Positions 1 through 11,876 are shown, counted from the stretch's first letter. The stretch: 64,000 nt of DNA from Xiphophorus maculatus (GCF_002775205.1 NC_036456.1:9885463-9949462); one strand, 5' to 3'. Translations and numbers: made by a program. The notes: generated from the sequence alone by a model not told the origin.

Positions 1-298
1 ACTCAAAATCCTCTGAAGAGCAACTTCCTTCTTCACAAATGTAAACAAAAATGGAGTAGTGTCAGATTTTAGGATTTCTCTTTTGTCTTTGGTAAAAGAC
101 CAGGAGCTATTACTCCCTCTAGCGCAACACTCTTGCATTTGTTTTGGTTGTATTTACCCAGAATGCCCTTCGCTATAGTCTGCTTCACATATGCATTTGA
201 ACTGCACCAGATTTCACTTTAATCAAACCAAGACCTAGGTTTCTATGTGAACCAGAGTTTGCTTTTTCGGTCCATATCAGGATTCGAACGCGCATTCA

Positions 299-330
299 CA
301 CTTGAATCAAACTAGTGTTTGATTCAAGTG
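299..330. repeat. Perfect 14-bp hairpin
   Basis: Arms CACTTGAATCAAAC and GTTTGATTCAAGTG surround a TAGT loop. The flanks look like a fish MITE fragment, but the outer ends were not found. Confidence 0.7.
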
Positions 331-3090
331 GACCAAACAGGGCTGGCGTGACTGCATGGTATGTCTTAGCTGGGTCCTAATTGGATATTGAGAAAATCTG
401 TTTGAATCTAGCAATAAGAAGTCATTCTCCTGATTAGATACAGCATGCATGCCGATTGGCTCCCGGTGTGGTTTTCTGTCTCCTTCCTGGCTCAAGGTGT
501 GGTTCGTTATTTCCTCTAAAACGTGGTTTTAACTTTATCAAGATCTCTGCAACATGTTTATGTCACTAAATGCATTGAGTTTCTGCCATGTGATTGGCTG
601 AGTCACAATTAACCAGGCAGACATAATTAAATAATCAGTGAGCGTATAAGACCCAATGGGCTGTGTTCTTAAGCCTATTACAGTTAGGCTCAATATTATG
701 GGAGATTTAGGTTCAAAGTAAATATTTAACTTTTCCGATGCGTATCATCTGACTGCTTATCACCCAGAGATTAAACCTCAGAACAAACAAACAGTGGAAA
801 CATCTAAAAAGCTGGTCAGGAATAACAGGAGGTTTTGGCTGCTTTAAAGACAATAAAAACATTTTTAATTCGTCTTTGAGAATGACAAAAAATAATTTGT
901 ACTTGCCATTTTCACCAAAATGTAAAAATATTTTTAAATTATTGTCTGAAATTATTTAACATTGTTTTATGATCTGTTGAGAGATAATTTTCTCATCTCC
1001 AATCAGGGACAAGCATTTGGTTGAACAAAAAAAGAATTTTAGATCCAAGAAAAATTCACATGTGCCAAATATGTAAATGTGTTTTTTCGTTTTTACCAAA
1101 ATATTTTTTATTTGAGATTTTCCAGTTTGAAAACACAATCATGTTCCAGTCTGAACACGCTTGTTTTCTAATTAGTACATAACAGCAACATAAAACCATA
1201 ATCCCATTTTGTGGCTATGTAAATGTTATTTTTTATTATCACATAAAGTCCAGTTTATCTGAGCAATCCTCCATTAAAGCAGCTAACATGCACCCAAAAG
1301 CCGTTGAAAATAATAAACATATAGCACAGATTGGAGACATAAGATTACTCTAAGCAGGTTAATCATACTTCCAATCCCTCTCTGTGTGCCGGTGGCTGTC
1401 CTATTGGGTTGCTTTGCAGAGCAGGACCTGATTTTGTAAAGCCAATAGAAACAGAGTGTGAGTGGATGATTTAATGGACCAATAAGAGTGCTTGCCGTAA
1501 GGCTGCGGGGATATTATCTCATTTCCATGCTCTTCCTAAGCAGGTTTAGACCACTCTGATGGCCGATTAGCCAGTAGCTAATCGGCGACGCACCAAGTGG
1601 ATGAATTGTAGCTAATGCTCACGCTACACATATGTGCCGGCTTCACTGTGTTGTTTTAAGCACCATGCACAATTTAAAATAACAAAAGAATGTGATTTTA
1701 AATGTGTGACTAGGGAATAAATGTACATTTGAAAGGATATGTGACATTGACTGTCACCGTCTGAACTAGAGGAAGAGGTCACGCTGACTGGTGTCCATCG
1801 AGGGACTTGTGCTGAAAGTCAAACAAGAAAGAGCTCTGCATCACGGAGTCCCCGGCTCCTCTCCTGGGACGTGACCGAGGTCAAGGGAAGTATCTTAGGT
1901 CACAGCGGGGCTGTGCTGCCCTCTTACTGTATCATCAAGTGATATACTCTGGCATGCACACACAAGGGTTTCGTACACATCGCGGGCGCCGCACATAAAC
2001 ACAAGCGCCTCTCGTGCTCCCTCTCAGCTGCACACGCGCATCTGCGTCATCAGGCTACAAGGCCGGGTAACGACAAAGGCGGCGGCCCCGCGGGGCACGC
2101 AGGCTCATGGCAGGAAGCCACGGGTTCATGGCCCGTCCTTGACCTCGCACCGGACCTGGAGAATGATGGGGAGTGAAAGGCGAAGTTGCTTATTAAAGAA
2201 ATGAATCGAATATGAGTTTTAGGCCAGCTAGAGAGAGTGGGGACATTGATTAAAGGTCTTGAGAGCTCAAAGTGAAAATTTAAAGTGATACATGATGACT
2301 GAGTCATGAATTATTAAGTTTACTAACTTGTTAAATGTGGCTGAAAGCTTTGGAGAAAAGGCAAGTCGGTGGTAAGTGATAGATTGGAGTTTTACAACAA
2401 ACTTTAGTGGAGACGGAAGTTGTGACATTGATATTTGAACGTTTTCAACGCCGTCATTTCCAGGATCTGCCTGAGAAGTTTGTCATTTGTGGCTCTTTTC
2501 AAGGATAATCACTGAAGGCAAATGTTTTTGTGATCTCTTTAATTCGAAAAGTCAGAAATAAAACATCATAGATATGAACTTTAATGGGGTTTTTTTATTT
2601 GGTTTGTCTGTTGCAAACTTTAGCAAGACACAGGATACATTGTGAGAAAATTCCTCATTTGAATATAGACATTTTAAAAATCATACAACATTAATATATT
2701 TATTATAAATATTCAAATTACCAAGTTACATACTGATTTCCATCCAATAAAATGCTTTGATGTCATAATACTTTGTTAGTGGACTGCTTAACTTTCTCAG
2801 AAAGACATTTTTAAAGTAACGTTTAATATTTATTTTATGTTTAATATCTCTTATGTTGTCATGTTGTTACAGTTGAGACCAAAATTATTCATACCTCAGG
2901 CAGATTTTAATGAACAATAATTCTAATAAACCAACAAGTTTGTTTCCAGTAGGAAATGACAGGAGAGAATCACAAAAATATATATTATTTACATTTTAGA
3001 ACGAAAATGATATGTCAAAAATGATTTAGACCCAATAATCAGTGGGAAAATCCTTAATGGCATTAATTTACAGTATTCAAATCAGCATTT
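331..3090. other. Intergenic, no gene seen
   Basis: AT-rich sequence without a supported exon. It holds a 10-bp inverted repeat at 1562-1586 (GCCGATTAGC / GCTAATCGGC, loop CAGTA) and a GC-rich patch near 1970-2150. The larger open frames there lack protein-like composition. Confidence 0.6.
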
Positions 3091-3099
3091 CAGATGCTA

Positions 3100-3550
3100 C
3101 GTATTATGGAGAGCGGCGAGAGAACAGTTCCGAAATTTAAACTACAGTGTTACAATCTCGACATTGTTTTTCTCGACATAGGTGCCATCCATCACGTCTA
3201 GTTTGCCGATAGGTCAAATGGTCAATAGCCGCAAACAAGGTGGCCTCCTGTCTGCTGTGAGAATCGATGCGCCTCGCCCTGGGGAGAATACAACTGTCCC
3301 ACAGCACATCAGATTCACATGCAGCCTTTGGGATCCTTCTGACGTCTCCACGGCTTTGGCAGGATTGATCTGTGTTACCAAAGGCCCAGAGCAAGTGGGC
3401 AACTGCTGATGCACCATCGATATGAGCACATCAGGATGTAGCCTGTATGTGGGACACAGGCGATGAAGACAGAATGTATCCATCTCTCTGCTATCCTTCA
3501 CACAAAGCCTTAAGCTGTATGTGGTTCCTGAATAGACATGTGGATTCAAT
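3100..3550 (-). mobile_element. Degenerate transposase-like block
   Basis: A GC-richer island in AT-rich DNA, open in more than one minus-strand frame with frame changes between them. Fragments such as YRLHPDVLISMVHQQL faintly recall PIF/Harbinger-type transposases. Family assignment is weak. Confidence 0.25.
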
Positions 3551-3829
3551 TTACTGGTAATAAAAAAAAGGATTTAAAAAAGGATGTTTATGTTGTTTAA
3601 ATTAAAATCAGACATCAGTTTACCTGTCTTTTTTTTTATCCCTTTAGGTAGAATTTGTACCTAAATTGGCAAACTATTTTCAATAGCTACTGTATTTTCT
3701 ATAGTTTGTGAAGAAAACATATTTTGACACGTTTTTACAAACAAGAAGTTGTTTTAAAAAAATAAATAAAACGTCACGATACCGCAATAACGCCATTTTA
3801 TTGTCATGAAGCGGTGTGTTGAGGTGGTG

Positions 3830-4070
3830 AGGCAGACGCTGTAGACCCAGGATGTGATAAATGAATGATTTTAATGGGGAATGTCCAGCAAAACACAGTC
3901 CAAAATAACGGGCAGCACGGCTCGACGCCGGTAGCAACCGTAAAAAGGAATGGACAACGGAAACAACACGAACGAGACACACCTGGGAACAATCAAGGGG
4001 AGGACAGGACAACACGGAGACACAGATACACAGGAAACTCAAAATAAACACACAGAAAAACACGGAACAT
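3830..4070. repeat. Dispersed AC/AG-rich fish repeat fragment
   Basis: The sequence style (runs of AACACGG, GACACAG, GGAAAC) matches stretches at 19600-19860 and 54720-55030. It is probably one dispersed repeat family, of unknown type. Confidence 0.35.
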
Positions 4071-4205
4071 GACACTTATATTGTTCAAACGTGAGAACGA
4101 CACAGTTACAACGCGGTGTAACCCTGTTTTCCTTTTACCTGAAGGACAGCTTCAGTACGCAGCTTTCAGCAGCTTACGACAAGCGTTCGTGTGTCTTGGT
4201 AACAC

Positions 4206-4219
4206 GTTTCCGTGGCAAC
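4206..4219 (+). promoter_or_regulatory. X-box-like (RFX) motif at the ankrd53 start
   Basis: GTTTCC-GT-GGCAAC fits the RFX X-box (GTNRCC, 0-3 bases, RGYAAC) with one mismatch in the left half and a perfect right half. It ends directly before ACCATGG. RFX factors drive ciliary and testis genes. Occupancy is not shown. Confidence 0.45.
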
Positions 4220-4220
4220 C

Positions 4221-4273
4221 ATGGAGCGCTCTAACACAAGCAGGAAGCGAGGCCGCGGACGAGGTAAGAGCAG
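4221..4273 (+). CDS. ankrd53: ankrd53 exon 1
   Basis: Encodes MERSNTSRKRGRGRGKS plus two bases of the next codon. Donors occur at 4264 (GAG|GTAAGA) and 4274 (CAG|GTAAAC). Only the second keeps exon 2 open in the frame that continues into the ankyrin repeats, so it is used here although the first looks stronger. Confidence 0.6.
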
Positions 4274-7200
4274 GTAAACAACTTTTTTAAAAAAAACACT
4301 GAAACTTTTGACGTTTTTAGCTTCTGCTGAAGCCTTAGGTCTGAATTTTTTCCACATGCGTAATCTCTGAACGCTAGCAGTTGCGTACTAAATCATATTA
4401 CGTTACGCATGAAAAGTGATATTTGGTTATGTTGGCAAATAAAATAAAATCCTCCCTACTAGCTTCACTTCTAAGGTTCTGCAGCTCTGTCACTGTGGTT
4501 TTGCCTCGCAGGAAGAGTTCCCGTAAAGCTTCATCTGGTGAGCCGGTACTGCCAGATGTTGATCCTGACAGCACTGAGCTGCTGGCGGAGGTGAGGTCAG
4601 ACTGGGAAAATCAGAAGCTGCTGAATAATTGTGCAGACGCCATGTTTGATTCGTTTCAATAAACAAACATGTGTAGATGATGGTTATCATTGCACAAAAT
4701 CGCATAGGGTTTTTATTATTTAACAAGAGAACATCGGGCATGCAGTCGAAAGGTGTCGTGCAAAACGTCTTCCTCTATTTCTACATGTGAGTAAAGTGGG
4801 AAAAAAGAGATTTGAAATTTCATTTAAATATTTTACATGTTTGTATAAAGATGGAAAGTCCCATTAGATGATTTTGTTTAGAATTTATTTATTATCTCTC
4901 TATCCATCCATCCATTTTTATCCAATTACGCCTCCATTCATAAGTCAGAGTTTTCTAACATCCATTCATCCATTTTTTATTCATGTATTTTTTGACCATT
5001 TTAACCAAGAGTCAATGCATCCATACATCTATCCGTTATGATGTTCCTCCGTCCAACTGTCTATTAGTTCATCTCAGTCTGTGTTTTTTTTTTTGTTTTT
5101 TTTAGCAGGGTTTATATTTACAGCCATAAGGACAACATTTTTGTTTTAGTGCTTTAAAACTTGCCTAAGAAACTGAACACTGACTTTAGAAAACATTTTT
5201 GACGCAACAATGTGCCGGAACCCTGAAATGAACTATCAGCGCAATCAAATAAAAACAGTTTTTAGTGTTTTACTGAGTGCCATTAAACAGAAATAACAGG
5301 GATCACTGTCTATTGTGTCTGTTTAGAGCTGGATTATAAAAATGCTTTTTCACTTTGTCCAGGAGAAACTCTCAGCCCTCCATATAGCTTGCCTGTATGG
5401 TGAACTGCATACTATCCAGCTCATAATAAAGGCCAGGCCGTTGTGGGTCAACCTCGGTGATTCTAAAGGTCGCCGGCCCCTGCACATCGTTCTGTCCTCA
5501 CAGCGGTTCTCCAACACATACACCATTTTCAAATACCTGATGGAGCAAGGAGCTGATATCAACGCGTAGGGCCCCCTCTTACAGAAATATTCTCTTTATG
5601 AATATTGGTATTTAATTCAGCTGCATTTTTTTTTATATCCAACTGGATTTAAGAAGAACTATTGACTGTAAAACTAATTAATGAATGAATTAATTAATTT
5701 AAAAAAGCAAAGTATGGATTTTAAAAAGTAACGGGTTTTTTTTTGTTTGTTTTTTGTTTTGGTTTTTTTGTGTCCCATGCTAGTGCAACAAATTCAGGGG
5801 AAACCCCGCTGCACACTGCCGCCAGCAGGGGCCTCCTCAGCTGCACAGAAATGCTCGTGAAGGCCGGAGCGGATATTTTGGCAAGGGACAAAATGGGACT
5901 GACGCCTCTGGACATGGCGCACATCTGGAACCACAGGAAGACAGCACGGTACGCAGCTAAAGACGACGGCGAAACGAAAGCACCTCAAAACAACCTGAAG
6001 TCGGATCGATTCACACTGAGCCCTTCTGTGTTTCCAGGTACTTGAAGCACTGCTTGTGGTATTGCGAAAAGCAGGACGAAATGGAGGAGACACAGTTGAC
6101 TCAGATGTTATACAGAGAGCTCATAGATCTGGTCAAGCAGAAAAATCTGAATGAAAAGGTGAGCTAGTGATACGTAGCATATACACCGCAAAACATTAAC
6201 GTAGAATTAACTACAAAGTCTCCATTAAGGCAAAAACACTGGCTTCAGTTTCTTGATTCCAGTACTTTAAATTTCTACAAACCCTTGCTAAGGTTTTCAC
6301 ATCCCTTGAACTTTTGCACATTTTGGTTGCTTAAGTACAAACCTAAGATGCAGAAATTCACAGCTCAGGGTGGGAGAGCCTGTTGCCAGGGCAACTTTGA
6401 ATGCTCTTCACATTATGGAAGAGTGAAACTCAACAATGTTCTACTTGCAGTTTACCACAAGCCATGTACGAGGACCCCACAAACATATGGAAGAGGTTGC
6501 TCTGCTCGAACAAGGCCAAAAATGAAAGCAGAATTTTTAGGTGACGGCAGCCTTATGCTGTGGGGAGGATTTTCTACAACGGAGAATCAAGAGAAAATTT
6601 CAAATACATTTAAGTTTTACGTGTAACTTGATCAAATGTAACGACGTTCAGGGGATTTCCTTTGTAAGGCTGTTTTTGTTCTTTACTGAACATTATATAT
6701 CACAAATAAAATGACATTAGTAAAATTAAAAACATTCAAATTATTTGGTAGCAGTAAAACCCAATCCTTCTCCAATACATCCCAATTATGATATCGTCCT
6801 ATTTATGAGTATTGTAGCAAAATATCTTCATTCTACTCTCAGGTTACTTATTAATGCAGGAAATTCAAAGATGTGCTTACAATGCTCCTTTAGGTACGAG
6901 TATTATTAATAGTTCTCTTAGTTGTATTAATAACAATATTGATGTCAATAATGATATAATAATATGATATATCAAGATAATTTCCCATATTTAGCATAAA
7001 CCATTTAGTAGTTTGAATTGTTAAATGTTTGGACATGACTTTAATTTCACAGTCAAACTGTTTCAGACGCTGTTTCTCCATTTTTGCTTCAACAGTCCCT
7101 TATTGAAGAGAAGGTTGAAGAGTGGGCAAAGAAGAGAGGCTTGTCTCCGTTGAAGACGCTCACGCCCAGATCCAAGGCGTCCAAATACCACAATAACTGC

Positions 7201-7647
7201 AGCTCACCAGAGAAGAGCAAGAGGCAACCAAAACCTACCAAGGGAGAGTCCAAACGCATTCAAGAAAAGAAGGACGTCTCCAAAGCACAGCAGCCCCCCT
7301 TACCCGACAGTCCCTGGACTGTCTTTGGCCTCCACCCAGAGAAACCCTGCACAGACCCAGACCTCAGGAAAGATGTCATGTTGTTGAAGAACAGCATCAA
7401 CCAGAGGCTTCACTACACGACCAAGTGGGACACAGCGCCTCACCTCGCTCCCGACCTGCCTCTGGACAAGATTCAGAGATTGTTGTTTCCCAGAGCGTTT
7501 TCTTCTCGGCTCAACACGCCATGGGACTTTGAGCCGCGGGACATCAAGAAAGTCCAGCACAAAGGTTTCCCTCAGGGAAGGAGCACCTCTCCCTGGACAG
7601 AGGTGGTCATGCACCTGGTTGAGGTCCTGGAGCTGGGACACTACTAG
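4221..7647 (+). CDS. ankrd53: Ankyrin repeat domain-containing protein 53 (gene span, 6 coding exons)
   Basis: Coding exons are 4221-4273, 4512-4590, 5363-5565, 5784-5948, 6038-6158 and 7096-7647, all with GT/AG introns. They join in one frame into 390 residues ending in TAG. Residues 1-44 are a basic, Ser/Arg-rich tail. Residues 45-167 form about three ankyrin repeats, with cores SALHIACLYG, RRPLHIVLSS, ETPLHTAASRG and LTPLDMAHIWNHRKTARYLK. Residues 167-225 are a charged helix (EMEETQLTQMLYRELIDLVKQ), followed by a basic linker and a conserved C-terminal block (SPWTVFGLHPEKP; PLDKIQRLLFPRAF). The WNHR motif after the last repeat and the tail match vertebrate ANKRD53, which is reported as a mitotic spindle/microtubule protein; that role is family knowledge. 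The ATG at 4221 has a strong Kozak context (ACCATGG). The gene converges on tex261. The least certain parts are the exon 1 donor and the exon 2/3 join (LLAE|EKLS). Confidence 0.9.
4512..4590 (+). CDS. ankrd53: ankrd53 exon 2
   Basis: The acceptor is TTGCCTCGCAG and the donor GCGGAG|GTGAGG. It encodes KSSRKASSGEPVLPDVDP and then DSTELLAE, ending in phase 0. Unspliced, the frame would stop at 4660-4662. Confidence 0.65.
5363..5565 (+). CDS. ankrd53: ankrd53 exon 3 (ankyrin repeats)
   Basis: The acceptor is TTTGTCCAG and the donor AACGC|GTAGGG, with phase 0 in and phase 2 out. It encodes the first ankyrin helices (EKLSALHIACLYGELHTIQ) and the second (RRPLHIVLSSQ), and ends in EQGADIN. Confidence 0.9.
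5784..5948 (+). CDS. ankrd53: ankrd53 exon 4 (ankyrin repeats)
   Basis: The acceptor is CCCATGCTAG and the donor GCACG|GTACGC. It encodes a canonical repeat (GETPLHTAASRGLLSCTEML, then VKAGADILARDKMGLTPLDM), followed by the family motif WNHRKTAR. Confidence 0.92.
6038..6158 (+). CDS. ankrd53: ankrd53 exon 5
   Basis: The acceptor is TGTTTCCAG and the donor GAAAAG|GTGAGC. Using the second base pair of phase from exon 4 restores RYLKHCLWYCEKQDEMEETQ, the helix that follows the ankyrin domain. Confidence 0.9.
6270..6625 (+). mobile_element. Tc1/mariner-like transposase remnant in ankrd53 intron 5
   Basis: Contains a lead-in typical of one fish Tc1-like family (TTGAACTTTTGCACATTTTG) and a decayed transposase stretch with GDGSLMLWGGFS, the counterpart of the Tc1 HGGGSIMLWG motif. 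It has frameshifts and is truncated. Confidence 0.7.
7096..7647 (+). CDS. ankrd53: ankrd53 exon 6 (last exon)
   Basis: The acceptor is GCTTCAACAG, in phase 0. It encodes 183 residues: a basic linker and the conserved C-terminal domain, ending ELGHY and TAG at 7645-7647. An AATAAA follows at 7666. Confidence 0.92.
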   Translation, partial: SLIEEKVEEWAKKRGLSPLKTLTPRSKASKYHNNCSSPEKSKRQPKPTKGESKRIQEKKDVSKAQQPPLPDSPWTVFGLHPEKPCTDPDLRKDVMLLKNSINQRLHYTTKWDTAPHLAPDLPLDKIQRLLFPRAFSSRLNTPWDFEPRDIKKVQHKGFPQGRSTSPWTEVVMHLVEVLELGHY

Positions 7648-7665
7648 TCTTCCTCATGTCCAGGC

Positions 7666-7671
7666 AATAAA
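7666..7671 (+). other. ankrd53: ankrd53 poly(A) signal AATAAA
   Basis: A canonical hexamer lies 18 bases after the TAG stop, giving a very short 3' UTR. A second, weaker AT-rich stretch follows. Confidence 0.65.
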
Positions 7672-8640
7672 ATTAAGTATAAAATCCTTTATAACATCAT
7701 GGAGGAAAAACTTTGAGGCTTCGCACGTGGATGTAGATGCTGTTAGAACAAATATCTCTCTACTTTAGTGTCAACAGTCTTCCTGAGTAAAACAACTTTG
7801 ATCAAATATCTATCAGATTACACAGTTTGCACAAGTTTCTTCCATTAAACCCCCAAAGAGATGATTTGCTCCCAATTGACATAAAAAATAAGATCAGACA
7901 AAGTGTTTGTTCCACATTAAGTAGGCCGACAATGCACAGTAAAAAAGCAGTAAACTTATTTTGTCAGATTTTATGTTTGCTAGCAATAGCATCGTGTCAT
8001 AATGTGCAAATGCTGGGGTGTAAATGTGTTATACGAACAATAATCCTGAGCTCCAGAAAATAACAAATCTCTGCTTTATCTTACAGCTGAAGAAGGTCCC
8101 TATAGTGGACACATACTGTTAAATTGAAGTTTTTTCCCCCATAAAAAAATTCCAGCCATGAAGAATAATTTCCAAACTTTCCCATTTTGCGTACATTTCA
8201 ACAAAAATGTTAGAGGAAAAATATTTTTAAAAACTAAAAATAGTCCAATATCCTGGTTGCACAAGAGCACACATATGAATGTGATAAACCTGAAATAGAG
8301 TTCAGCTGTTCGTGATCGATTTCCTTGACATTCCCATCCTTTAGCTCAATGCGAGGTTACAGAGCATCGAAATCTTATTGCATAAAGGAGTCAGTTATGA
8401 GAAGTGTAAGAATAAATATACTCATTGCTCAATGACAGGAACCAAAACCAGAAGCCTTTCCAAAACTAATTTAGACACTAGAGCGAAACTGGTCAGAGCC
8501 CAACATGCCTGTAAAGTAATTTCCAGCCAGTACAAGTTATATTCTACTCATGAAAACACTCTCCTGTATTCATCATCATGTCTGAAATATGGAGGAAGTG
8601 CAGTTACAGCACAGACCACCACCAACTGAGGAAAATTAGC
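7672..8640. other. Intergenic between ankrd53 and a dispersed repeat
   Basis: AT-rich and without supported coding potential. Confidence 0.55.
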
Positions 8641-8649
8641 TTGGCCGTA

Positions 8650-8960
8650 GGCATTCTGTTTAATCCCGCTCGATTCTCATCTCCCTTGAGTGCTCTGCCT
8701 GGGCTTTCTCCCGTTGAACTGGATTCCTCCATTTTCACCTGGGTCTATGAGCGAACAGAAGAAGTTGAGAATGACGTTGATTTTCTGCTGTGCTTTAGAA
8801 TTGAAGTCATCCTGTAGTTTCAGGAATGGCAGCGGAGAAAGTGAGTAAAGCCATTCAGTCTATGTTGGCCAAGCTTCCACATATGGAATTAGCTGCCTCG
8901 TTCAGCTCGATCGCTTTTCTGTTCACGGTGGAGAATGGTTGGTTACAGCACAAGCAATTT
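8650..8960 (+). repeat. Dispersed repeat, copy A, with a conserved small reading frame
   Basis: Shares extended similarity, same strand, with 48755-49025. Both carry GATTCTCATCTCCCTT, a GGATTCCTCC block, and then a conserved ATG giving MAAEKVSKAIQS here. It may be the 5' part of an unrecognised transposon or retrogene family. Confidence 0.6.
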
Positions 8961-9059
8961 CCAGTAAACTTCATAGTATCAGACTGGGGCATTGCGTACA
9001 AATCTTGGGCAAACATTAGCAAAACAGCATGAAATTTAAAACCCCAACAATTAGGCTGG

Positions 9060-10860
9060 CTAAAAACGTTTCAAGTGAAAAGTTGGAATTGTATAAGGAA
9101 CGTGAAGACTTTTGAGAGCCGCTGCATATCCCAGGGTTTGACAATACGTAGCCAAAGTGACAAAGCCAAACATGTTATGCTCTCCAGATGCTACCCCAAT
9201 GAAAGCAGGGCTGGCGCAGGGTGAGTGAAAGGTGAGAAAACCTCAGTGAACTGGGTCGCCTGTCACAGATGTATGCACTTTCACTGATCTGCCCTGGGGA
9301 AATGAACCAGGATCCAGGTGAGGGGTTCTGAACAAGCATGCGAGTTTGAACCACAAGTCACAGTCTGTCAGCTGAAGGCGTTTGGTGGTCTGGAGTGTGT
9401 GTGTGTGTGTTGTTGTGGTTTTGTCTTTTTCCTTTACTTGACGGAGCACTTCACACCTCGGTCGGGGTCAGAGTCCACACCACTATGAACCTGGTGCTCC
9501 CCCTGTGACCAAGTCACTTGAGACTGGAATAACATCATCCCATTCAGTTTGACAGGCTCACGCACAGAAACGCGTTCTGCGAACGGTGAAGGTCAACCGT
9601 CTGTGGTCGACTGGATACACTGACCTTACTGAACTGGAAATTATGACCGCAACACTTTGTCTCCTTTAAGCATCAAGTTAATTCCACAAATTTGTTTCAT
9701 AAAATTATTTATTTCACATCTGTGTACATACCGACCTATGATGACTTTTGTAAAAACGGTTTCAGCTGCTTTAGCGTTTCTTTAAGAAAATTAGTTTGTG
9801 CAGCTTCTGTCCTTCGGTATCAATAATCCTGCAAAACAAAATCATTTCACAGGTTTGATTTAACATGTAGGAAGCTTTCATGTCAGATTTAGTCTTAAAT
9901 ACATTTAGAACAACAAAAAAAAAACCATTACTTTAAACTCCAACATTAGGACAAATAGCCAGTCGTCAGTGCTGCTGAGTCGTGATCGGGTTTAACTGCA
10001 AGCAATGTGACCAGATCTAGATGACTGGGTCAGTGAACGCAGTTTCCGGCGAGTTTCATTGAGCTTGCAGTTTACATATGTCACAACCAAATATTAGCGA
10101 TTGGGTAAAATCAGATCCAGTTGTTCAAAACTTACAAAGCAATCGTTTATCAATAGCCGAGGATCCAGATTGTGTATGAAACGAAACGTAGAACAAAGGG
10201 CTGGTTTATAATCAAGCTAATTTTGTTTGAAGCAACCTCAATTTTGTGCCTTTAGAAACTATTATATTCATGAACTACGCAAAAATGTTTAAAAAAAAAA
10301 AAGTTTATATGGAAAAATAATTAAAGATTAATTATTAATTATTATTAATTATTATTAATTAATTGTCATTGATTGAGGTTCTGACCCGGGTTTGAGTCAG
10401 TTGACTCTTCTAACATCGGATTTTACAAGCCCTGATTAATGCATAATAACTAAGTAACCTTCTGCCTGCATATCAGGCTTATTAGAATCTCATCACTGCA
10501 TTTTCTTATAATAGATTTTATGAAATTGCTTTAAGGCCTTGGCTGTCAAATCTGGTACAGACTAAAAAACCTTGCACCATCAAGATATATATAGGATTAT
10601 AGTAGGTATGAAACGTCCAAAGTTGGTATGAATTGAATTGGTAGTTAGGTAGGAATGGGTTTGTTCCCCAACAAATGTCTCTAAAACAGGTGCAAATTGC
10701 CACACAATCTGTCCAAAACATCCCAGAATGCGAAGAAACGTCCTCCAACATGTACAATAACAGTACTGGAGGTACAACCTGACACACTGTTGGTCTGAAA
10801 CATCCCCAAAGCAGCTCTGAATGGATGCATGAGTCTTAGGAAGTGATTACTGTAGGGACA
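9060..10860. other. Intergenic, nothing recognised
   Basis: AT-rich with a short GT run near 9395 and an ATTATTAATT repeat at 10320-10365. No supported exon. Confidence 0.55.
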
Positions 10861-10867
10861 AACAGTC

Positions 10868-11145
10868 AGGTAGGAACGCGCGCCTCGTTTGCAACGAGTG
10901 GTGCGGTTCGGTACGTGACTTTGTCTGTTTTCAGAACACACTACCCCTGGTGCGCCTTGCAGGTTGTAGGTTTCATTGGACAACGGTACGATTAAGGCGA
11001 AGCTTCTGGCGTCACAAAACACGTGGTGGAAAGACTCCTGAATCCGTCGTACTGTAAAAACAGTGCGACGGATTCAAGCCTCAACGACCCGCGTTGCAGC
11101 GTTGTCGATACGAACCGTTCCCATTACGGGCACAAATGAATGAAA
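10868..11145. mobile_element. CpG-rich foldback element (MITE-like)
   Basis: Centred on 17-base arms 11039-11055 and 11060-11076 with one mismatch and an AAAA loop. Outer blocks GGTTCGGTACG (left) and CGATACGAACC (right) are also inverted. Many CpGs survive, unlike the surroundings. Boundaries are approximate. Confidence 0.5.
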
Positions 11146-11870
11146 CATTTGTGTCGCCCAGAAAACTGTTCATTTACACCCCTCCTTCTACGGTACAAAA
11201 CCAAAACTGCGAAATGACAAATTAACAAACACCCAGTTTAATTGATCCAGAGAAAAGTGATGCATTGAAACTTAAGATTAAGACCTATAATATGCATTTA
11301 TGTGACCGATTTTATAGGAAGTAAAGTTACAAAGTATATTTTTCTTAGGTTGCACCTGATCACTGGAACGAAAGTCATAATATTTATTTGAGAACTCCCT
11401 CGCAGACTCTCAAGTAACCCTTAAAAGTGATTGCTGGATTTCTTGTTAGTTTCGGCAGCTGAGTCGTTTTACATGTTTTTTGCTGTGCTTTCTAAGATTA
11501 TCGCTTTTCATACCATTACTCTCTCTCTCATCTATTTTACTCATTTAGTGGAAAATATTTCACCCCTCTTTGTGACTTTGGTGCTACCTTGAAGACTTAA
11601 TCAGACAAACACAAAAATGACAAGAATAAATCTTCAAAAAGGAAATCCAATTACGATTTATCCATCCGCAACAAGTTTGTCATTTAGTATTTTAAACCCC
11701 TCTCTCAGAATTGCTTTGATACTAAAGCTTAAAAAATATGTCGATGATACAAAAATCACTGCGCTACAGTCATGATCCCTAAAAAAAGGTCTCAAAGAGG
11801 TGCTCTTGGCAGTCGGAACAAACCCAAAGATGAACATGGCCTTTGCAAACTCAATTAATCATCCAGTCTG
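11145..11870. other. Intergenic downstream of tex261
   Basis: AT-rich, with no exon seen. Part may be an extended tex261 3' UTR. Confidence 0.45.
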
Positions 11871-11876
11871 TTTATT
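11871..11876 (-). other. tex261: tex261 candidate poly(A) signal
   Basis: TTTATT on the + strand (AATAAA on the gene strand) lies about 155 bases past the stop codon. Other AATAAA hexamers lie further on, so the true 3' end is open. Confidence 0.4.

Noticed and set aside
3680..4075. 131-codon minus-strand frame starting MSCSVFF
   Set aside because: Lies in a dispersed AC/AG-rich repeat and looks like chance hydrophobicity.
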